From Candidatus Melainabacteria bacterium (GTDB lineage: Bacteria > Cyanobacteriota > Vampirovibrionia > Vampirovibrionales > JAJTHC01): a stretch of DNA of 6,282 bases. A model generated the notes under the pieces. It saw only the letters and a list, made by a program, of their open reading frames with translations. It was not told where the DNA came from and did no database searches. Shown here piece by piece: positions 1 to 4,187 of this stretch (its first letter is position 1; each line of letters begins with the position of its first letter). The stretch lies in NCBI GenBank assembly GCA_026389055.1, contig JAPLIO010000134.1, positions 1 to 6,282 of the forward strand, in the 5' to 3' direction. Position numbers and translations under genes: made by a program.

Positions 1-1331
1 CCGCTTATTTGAAAGATTTAACTGGGTGCGAAACCCCTGCCGCTGGGGCTATTTTAATGACGGCTAGCCATAACCCATGGGATTACGGCGGTTATAATTT
101 TCTAACGCCTGAAGGGGCAGTGGCTCCTTCTTCGTTAAGTGAATTGTTTGAAGCTCGGCAGGCAACGCCTAGCAATGCCGTGTTGAATCGGGAAGCGTTG
201 GGTGCTAGTGCTACGCCGTTTAAGCGGGCATTACAGCCGTATCAAGCTTATTTTAAACACCTTAAAAACAGGGTAGGTCTTTCTTCTGCGGTTTTTGAAG
301 CTCAGCCTTTGCAGGTGTTTTACGACCCACTTTATGCTACGGGTAGGCACTATTTCCCGAAATTAATGGAAGATTTTGGCGTGCTAACTACCAGTATTCA
401 CGACGATGATAACCGCCCCGCTGGCTACACGGGCGAACCTGAGCCTTCGGCAGAAAACTTGGTTGAATTGAGCGAATTGGTCAAACAATCTGGGGCTACA
501 AACCCCATGACGGTTGGCTTTTCTAACGACGGTGATTCCGACCGTTTCGGCGTGTTAGATGAAACGGGTACTTATCTTCAACCCAACTTTGTGTTGTTAT
601 TGGTTCTGTTTTGGTTGGGTCAAAAACCGTCTACTTTGGAAACTGATGCCGTGGTAGTTCGGTCTCAAGCCACAACCCATGCGGTAGATGAATTGGCTGC
701 CAGCTTTGGTTTGCCCGTGCTTCAAACCCCTGTCGGCTATAAATATATTGCAGAAACCTTTATTGAACATGACGAAGAAGAAGCCTTAGCCCCTGTCATT
801 TTCGGTGGAGAATCTAGCGGTGGCTTAAGCATCGGCGGGCATATTCCTGAAAAAGATGGCTTGCTAGCTAACCTGATTATTGCAGATTTAGTAGCGTCTC
901 AAAAGAAGCCTCTTTCGCAAGTGCTTTCTGGTATTATTGCGGGCTTGGAAAACACCTATCATTTTGCGGAATGGACGATTAAAACTACCGAAAAAGACCC
1001 TATCTTAGCCCAAGCTCAAGCATTTTTTGCCGAAGGTGGCACGATGGGTAAAGCGTGTTGTGTGGTGGATGTGGAAAAAACACAGCATTCAGCTAGCACG
1101 TTGAAAAACAAATTTGGCACGCAGGATGGTATTAAACTTTACCTCACCAGTGGTTCTTGGGTACTGGTTCGGGCGAGTGGCACGGAACCCATTGTTCGGC
1201 TTTATTTGGAAGCAGTGGGTGAAACGCCTGAAGCGTGTGAAACGGCGTTTGAAAATTTATCCAGCTTTTGGTTGCAGGTAATGACGGAAAAAGCGGGCGT
1301 TACGGCGGATAAAATCGTTCGGAAGTTTTAA
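1..1331 (+). CDS. Phosphoglucomutase/phosphomannomutase family enzyme, 5'-partial
   Basis: This is an alpha-D-phosphohexomutase, which moves phosphate between C1 and C6 of a hexose phosphate in the cytoplasm through a phosphoserine intermediate. The open frame runs in from the left edge (first full codon at base 3), so the first part of domain 1 is missing; 442 codons remain. Counting from the TTG at base 9, all four signature loops are visible: the catalytic TASHNP with the phosphoserine at residue 20 (codon at base 66), the metal loop DGDSD at 174-178, the sugar loop GGESSGG at 266-272 followed by HIPEKDG, and the phosphate loop RASGTEP at 388-394. The GGESSGG plus KDG pattern resembles phosphoglucomutases more than bacterial phosphoglucosamine mutases, but substrate choice (glucose versus mannose) is inference. 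The real start lies outside the window; TTG at 9 is not it, because conserved sequence (AYLK) continues upstream. The stop TAA precedes the next gene by 4 bases. Confidence 0.93.
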   Translation, partial: AYLKDLTGCETPAAGAILMTASHNPWDYGGYNFLTPEGAVAPSSLSELFEARQATPSNAVLNREALGASATPFKRALQPYQAYFKHLKNRVGLSSAVFEAQPLQVFYDPLYATGRHYFPKLMEDFGVLTTSIHDDDNRPAGYTGEPEPSAENLVELSELVKQSGATNPMTVGFSNDGDSDRFGVLDETGTYLQPNFVLLLVLFWLGQKPSTLETDAVVVRSQATTHAVDELAASFGLPVLQTPVGYKYIAETFIEHDEEEALAPVIFGGESSGGLSIGGHIPEKDGLLANLIIADLVASQKKPLSQVLSGIIAGLENTYHFAEWTIKTTEKDPILAQAQAFFAEGGTMGKACCVVDVEKTQHSASTLKNKFGTQDGIKLYLTSGSWVLVRASGTEPIVRLYLEAVGETPEACETAFENLSSFWLQVMTEKAGVTADKIVRKF

Positions 1332-1335
1332 GTAG

Positions 1336-1827
1336 ATGCCTCGGTTTGCTCAACTATCGGCAGGTGTTGAAGGCGTTGTGTTTTTTGATGCGAGATGTTT
1401 GTTGTGTTGGCGAATTCAAAAATTGCTGACAGCTTGGGGTAACAAGCAAGCCCTTCAATTTGTACCGCTTCAGCAGTTTGAAGCCTGGCAGGCTGAATTT
1501 GAGGTATTGAAACCTGTTACAGCGGATGAATTAAGGCAGGGTATTCGGGTATTTGTGGTGCAGAAAAACCACTTATTGATTGGGGTACCAGCGGTGGCTT
1601 TTTGCTTGAGGCATTGTAAGTTCCCATTTTCGATAGTTGGTTTTTTATTGGCGATGCCCCTGTTTCAGCCAATTTTAGTGCCACTTTATCAGTGGGTGGC
1701 TAATAACCGATACCGTTTTTTACCACCGTTGAGCGAAGCGGAAGAGGCTAAATTCTACGAAGCACTTAACGCAGAAAACGTGATGCTTTGTACAGAAGAA
1801 CGTTGTCATACTACTCTTTCAAAATAG
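1336..1827 (+). CDS. DCC family (DUF393, YuxK-like) putative thiol-disulfide oxidoreductase
   Basis: A 163-residue protein with the hallmark of the DCC/DUF393 family: a short beta strand leading to FFDARCLLC, in which Asp18, Cys21 and Cys24 form DxxCxxC. Further family traits follow: a hydrophobic segment around residues 96-118 and the closing WVANNRYRF at 120-128. The family is widespread and predicted to act as thiol-disulfide oxidoreductases, but its substrates are generally unknown. A second cysteine pair, Cys152 and Cys157, sits near the C-terminus. The ATG is 4 bases after the phosphohexomutase stop, so the two are probably cotranscribed. A GGAAG at 1321-1325, inside the end of the upstream gene, lies 10 bases before the ATG and is a reasonable ribosome binding site. 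The family call is firm; the actual role and any link to sugar metabolism are not known. Confidence 0.82.
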   Translation: MPRFAQLSAGVEGVVFFDARCLLCWRIQKLLTAWGNKQALQFVPLQQFEAWQAEFEVLKPVTADELRQGIRVFVVQKNHLLIGVPAVAFCLRHCKFPFSIVGFLLAMPLFQPILVPLYQWVANNRYRFLPPLSEAEEAKFYEALNAENVMLCTEERCHTTLSK

Positions 1828-1909
1828 CATCAAACAGAGTGAGATTATCTGGTTTATTCTTGTCTCTTGATAGTTTAAATATTAAAAAAATCATACATTC
1901 TTATCATTC

Positions 1910-1945
1910 ACCGTACTACGGTTGAAACGTCTGTTATAATGCAGA
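1910..1945 (+). promoter_or_regulatory. Extended -10 promoter with adjacent dyad
   Basis: TGTTATAAT at 1932-1940 is an extended -10 element (TG, one base, TATAAT). No good -35 box lies 16-18 bases upstream; that place is held by the short perfect dyad ACCGTA-C-TACGGT at 1910-1922, which could be an operator. TCTG and CAGA at 1930-1933 and 1942-1945 bracket the -10. A start point near 1947 would give the gene at 2236 a leader of roughly 290 bases containing the whole inverted-repeat element. The promoter call rests on consensus match only. Confidence 0.5.
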
Positions 1946-1971
1946 TGGTGATTTTTTAATACCCTTTTCAA

Positions 1972-2206
1972 TAGACCTCTTGCATGACTCGATAGGTGGG
2001 TGCAGATTCTAGGAATGTTGATTGCCCTGCAATCACTCGCTCTGCGGAACGGAGAATTTGAGGTGTACATAGAGGTACATAAGAATTCGTTGATTCCTCT
2101 GGAATCATTCTGCTTCTAGCAGAAAATACCGCAAATGACAACGTAAAACGTTCTACGTTTTCTCGCCCTGCGGATGCCCCAGATATTGAGTCATGCAAGA
2201 GGTCTA
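1972..2206. mobile_element. MITE-like non-autonomous element with 19-bp perfect terminal inverted repeats
   Basis: The ends are exact inverted copies: TAGACCTCTTGCATGACTC at 1972-1990 and its complement at 2188-2206, with weaker similarity for about 10 more bases inward. If the outermost TA on each side is the target duplication, the element proper is 231 bp (1974-2204), as for transposases that target TA. The end sequence is reminiscent of IS5-type insertion sequences, but that assignment is from memory and tentative. No transposase is encoded. An 83-codon frame on the minus strand crosses both ends and looks non-coding. The interior is dominated by short palindromes, listed separately. The element sits between a promoter and the start codon of the Spy-like gene. 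Confidence 0.8.
2019..2174. repeat. Array of short 7-bp hairpins with YCT loops inside the element
   Basis: Four perfect 17-base hairpins with 7-bp stems and 3-base loops occur: TGATTGC-CCT-GCAATCA (2019-2035), TGATTCC-TCT-GGAATCA (2091-2107), TTCTGCT-TCT-AGCAGAA (2108-2124, directly abutting the previous one) and AAAACGT-TCT-ACGTTTT (2145-2161). Two weaker ones share a near-identical sequence, CTCGC-TCT-GCGGA (2036-2048) and CTCGC-CCT-GCGGA (2162-2174), which differ only in the first loop base. All loops read CCT or TCT on the plus strand (AGG or AGA on the minus). The units fall into three adjacent pairs. Between the first and second pairs, GAGGTGTACATA and GAGGTACATA form a small direct repeat at 2060-2081. 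Confidence 0.75.
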
Positions 2207-2220
2207 ATTTTTTATCCAAT

Positions 2221-2227
2221 AGAAGGA
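2221..2227 (+). promoter_or_regulatory. Ribosome binding site of the Spy-like gene
   Basis: AGAAGGA lies 8 bases before the ATG at 2236, just outside the right end of the inverted-repeat element. It supports this start over the many downstream Met codons, in agreement with the signal peptide that begins there. Confidence 0.75.
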
Positions 2228-2235
2228 ACTATCCC

Positions 2236-2898
2236 ATGAAAATATGGACAACTCAATTATTCAGTGCATTAGTAATAGCTAGTGTTGTAGCCACCAGTGC
2301 GTTTGGTTTGCAACCAGCATCTGCCTGTAAAAAAAGCATGGAACCTAGCAAAAGGTGTGCCATCAATACCATGGAACAAGCTAAACCCTGTAAAATTATG
2401 CAAGGTTGGGAAGATGCCGTCCACCTGAGTGCAGACCAAAAAACGCAAATTGACCAAATTCGTTTAACGCACGAACCTGAACGCGACCATTTACATACGC
2501 AAATTAAAGAAGCGAAAGAAACGCTTCGTCGATTGATGGAAGCCAATGGTAATACGCCTGCTGATGAATCTGCCGTTATTGCCCAAGTACAAGCAATTGG
2601 TAGTTTGAAAACCTTGGCAGAAGTGAATCACATTAAAGAAGCGTATCAAATTAAAGCGTTACTAACCCCAGAACAACAAAAAATTTCGACAGACTATTGG
2701 CACGATATGTGGCAACGCAAAGAAAAAGCCGAATGGGGCGGTGCTAATAAAGGCGGAAACTACAAACCTTCTGGAACCAAACAACCTTGTTGTGGGAAAA
2801 AAGCCCTTTGGAATCGTTCCAGTAAAACAGAACAGACCAAAAAAGGATGCCCGTTAACGTTTAAGAAGCAACCTAAAAACACAGCTTGTGCAGGTTAA
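2236..2898 (+). CDS. Secreted Spy/CpxP-like (LTxxQ, metal-resistance type) periplasmic protein
   Basis: A 220-residue exported protein. Residues 1-30 form a signal peptide: a positively charged start, a hydrophobic stretch at about 8-24, and an AxA cleavage site (PASA then Cys31). A lipoprotein reading, with Cys31 lipidated, is possible but the box is poor. The mature part (about 62-165) is helical and resembles Spy/CpxP or heavy-metal-resistance proteins, with two related motifs, LSADQ at 64-68 and LTPEQ at 143-147, of the LTxxQ type. Such proteins act in the periplasm as chaperones or metal-stress sensors. The tail (166-220) is basic, low in complexity and carries Cys185, Cys186, Cys205 and Cys218; with Cys31, 41 and 52 there are seven cysteines, which is unusual for this family and hints at metal or redox binding (inference). 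The gene is monocistronic, with its own promoter candidate and terminator. Confidence 0.7.
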   Translation: MKIWTTQLFSALVIASVVATSAFGLQPASACKKSMEPSKRCAINTMEQAKPCKIMQGWEDAVHLSADQKTQIDQIRLTHEPERDHLHTQIKEAKETLRRLMEANGNTPADESAVIAQVQAIGSLKTLAEVNHIKEAYQIKALLTPEQQKISTDYWHDMWQRKEKAEWGGANKGGNYKPSGTKQPCCGKKALWNRSSKTEQTKKGCPLTFKKQPKNTACAG

Positions 2899-2922
2899 GT
2901 TAAACAGGTTTTAAACTGTTGC

Positions 2923-2963
2923 AAAGTAGGGAATGCGTTATTTTAACGGTTCCCTACTTTTTT
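2923..2963 (+). terminator. Strong intrinsic terminator after the Spy-like gene
   Basis: AAAGTAGGGAA (2923-2933) pairs perfectly with TTCCCTACTTT (2950-2960). The loop contains a second stem CGTTA-TTT-TAACG (2936-2948), giving a nearly continuous hairpin. A run of six T's (2958-2963) follows on the plus strand. It lies between two converging genes; read from the minus strand, the same stem is followed by only three T's, so it should end the plus-strand transcript best and folK more weakly. Confidence 0.88.
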
Positions 2964-2972
2964 GTTAGGATT

Positions 2973-3521
2973 TTAAACCGAAAGCTGTTTTTCTGCATAA
3001 GGGGTAACGATTTGTTGAGCTTCACTTGAGGTTACCATCTGTTTTAAGTTACTCAATTTTTTTCCTAAAATAGGGTGAACCCACCGACTAGCCGAGGGCA
3101 ATTCCAGCAAGGGCGTTAATACAAATAATCGTTCCTGTAGCCGAGGGTGCGGCAACGTAAGCAACGGCATCGATAAAACCATCTCTCCATAAGCAATTAA
3201 ATCAATATCCAACGTGCGGGGTTCATCTCGTTTGCCAACAGTGCGTTGCCGATGGCACGTTTGCTCAATCATCAGCAAATGAGCCAACAACTGTTGCGGA
3301 GCCAGTGTGGTTTGAAGTTCACACGCCAAGTTAAGATAATTGGCTTGAGGAAAAGCAACATCGCCTACGAAACTGGTTTCATAGATGGTTGAAACGGCAA
3401 CCCAGTTGGTTTGGGGCAGTTGTTTTAACTGAACAATCGCCATTTCAAGCCAAGCCAAACGGTCGCCTATATTACTACCCAAGGAAAGAAAAACAACGGT
3501 TTGAGGTGGTTTATCAGGCAC
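2973..3521 (-). CDS. folK: 2-amino-4-hydroxy-6-hydroxymethyldihydropteridine pyrophosphokinase (HPPK)
   Basis: FolK transfers pyrophosphate from ATP to 6-hydroxymethyl-7,8-dihydropterin, the step before dihydropteroate synthase in folate biosynthesis, in the cytoplasm. At 182 residues it is slightly longer than the usual 155-175. The N-terminal LSLGSNIGDR (12-21) is the pterin-side family motif. The signature RTLDIDLIAYG at 102-112 supplies the two metal-binding aspartates, Asp105 and Asp107, and LPHPRLQERLFVLTPLLEL at 123-141 is the conserved closing segment with the His-Pro-Arg. The start is GTG at 3521, 2 bases after the stop of the membrane-protein gene; minus-strand GGTG at 3530-3533 is 8 bases away and serves as the binding site. 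The tight spacing indicates cotranscription and possibly coupled translation. No folB or folP is seen in the window. Confidence 0.95.
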   Translation of the reverse strand: MPDKPPQTVVFLSLGSNIGDRLAWLEMAIVQLKQLPQTNWVAVSTIYETSFVGDVAFPQANYLNLACELQTTLAPQQLLAHLLMIEQTCHRQRTVGKRDEPRTLDIDLIAYGEMVLSMPLLTLPHPRLQERLFVLTPLLELPSASRWVHPILGKKLSNLKQMVTSSEAQQIVTPYAEKQLSV

Positions 3522-3523
3522 TA

Positions 3524-4060
3524 TTATTTCACCAAAAAATGAGCAATCGGCAGCAGGCTATTCCATAAAATCAGAATAACAGCTAAGGTAAAGACATATT
3601 TACTGAGCTTTTCAGAGTCTTTATGCAGTTTGCCAAAGGAAGCTTGGTCTGCGTTTTCAGCTTCTGTGTTTGAGAAAATTTCGCCATTTTCATCGACCAT
3701 GGCTTCTAGTTGGGTGTTTTTAGCATTCATGTTTACCGCTAGTACAACCATTAAAGCAACGGCTACAATTTTAGAACAGAAAAAAACCATATAACCCGGC
3801 ATGAAGTGAAGATGAAACGCCGTGGTGATAAAATCCACTACGCATTGAAATAGCAACGTTGCAAAAACAAGATTTTTTAAAAAGCCATCAAATTTTCTGA
3901 AAATTTTGGTCATGGCTAAACCCGCAGAAGCTCTATCAAGCGTTTTAAATAACCCTGAAGCCGTAAAGGCTCCTAAGCCCAACAAGCCCCCTGCAATTAG
4001 TGCTAAACAAAGGGTTTGTGATGCTAACAACCCTTGAAGTACCCATAATAACCCGTTCAT
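3524..4060 (-). CDS. Four-helix membrane protein, DUF4149-like
   Basis: A 178-residue integral membrane protein with hydrophobic segments at about 12-35, 62-82, 89-110 and 154-174. The pattern LFKTLDRASAG...IF at 37-54 and the segment FGKLHKDSEKLSKYVF at 142-157, just before the last helix, match the layout of DUF4149 (TMEM205-like) proteins, whose function is not known. A polar, acidic loop (111-152) separates helices 3 and 4. The ATG at 4060 has a minus-strand GAGG (4070-4073) 9 bases upstream, which supports this start. The gene is followed after 2 bases by folK. The link to folate synthesis is positional only; no functional connection can be inferred from the sequence. The family assignment is by motif memory and moderately sure; the membrane topology is clear. 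Confidence 0.65.
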   Translation of the reverse strand: MNGLLWVLQGLLASQTLCLALIAGGLLGLGAFTASGLFKTLDRASAGLAMTKIFRKFDGFLKNLVFATLLFQCVVDFITTAFHLHFMPGYMVFFCSKIVAVALMVVLAVNMNAKNTQLEAMVDENGEIFSNTEAENADQASFGKLHKDSEKLSKYVFTLAVILILWNSLLPIAHFLVK

Positions 4061-4083
4061 TCGTTAAAACCTCAGAAGTACTG

Positions 4084-4157
4084 AAAAAGAGAGAGAAAAA
4101 AGATAATGATCTTATCAAATCAGAAAGATGGGGAAGAATCCTCAAAAAAGAGAGAGA
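4084..4157. repeat. Duplicated purine tract AAAAAGAGAGAGA
   Basis: The 13-base sequence AAAAAGAGAGAGA occurs at 4084-4096 and again at 4145-4157, in the spacer between the IDH stop and the DUF4149-like start. On the transcribed (minus) strand these are TCTCTCTCTTTTT pyrimidine tracts. The first copy met by polymerase lies inside the loop of the 4128-4168 hairpin; the second follows the small hairpin at 4102-4116. Confidence 0.7.
4096..4116 (-). terminator. Weak intrinsic terminator candidate after the IDH gene
   Basis: Read on the minus strand, GATAA-GATCA-TTATC (4116-4102) is a 5-bp, AT-rich hairpin followed at once by six T's (4101-4096) and a further pyrimidine run. The stem is short, so readthrough into the DUF4149-like/folK pair is likely. 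Confidence 0.35.
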
Positions 4158-4168
4158 CGCTTCCCCAT
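4128..4168 (-). other. GC-rich hairpin in the IDH 3' spacer
   Basis: ATGGGGAAG and CTTCCCCAT form a perfect 9-bp stem (4128-4136 with 4160-4168) around a 23-base loop that holds one pyrimidine tract. No T-run follows on the minus strand, so it is more likely a transcript-end stabiliser or processing structure than a terminator. GATAATG next to it (minus strand, about 4172-4166) could instead pair with CATTATC at 4108-4102, giving an alternative fold. Confidence 0.5.
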
Positions 4169-4187
4169 TATCAATCAAAAAAGCAGG

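Noticed and set aside
1832..1855. Terminator after the DCC-family gene (AAACAGA with TCTGGTTT)
   Set aside because: The stem has a bulge and is AT-rich, and no T-run follows. I see no convincing terminator for the first operon.
2019..2174. CRISPR-like array
   Set aside because: The repeated units are unequal short palindromes without constant direct repeats or regular spacers, and no cas gene is near.
1968..2219. An 83-codon open frame on the minus strand spanning the 235-bp element
   Set aside because: It starts and ends outside the inverted ends, runs through every palindrome, has no good ribosome binding site and no recognisable protein features. The openness is probably incidental.
2253..2546. 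Open frames on the opposite strand inside the Spy-like gene, and similar ones inside the IDH gene
   Set aside because: They overlap well-supported genes and have no family features or start signals.
2903..2920. AACAG-CTGTT inverted repeat just after the Spy-like stop
   Set aside because: The 5-bp arms with an AT-rich centre are weak, and the much stronger terminator at 2923-2963 explains the region.
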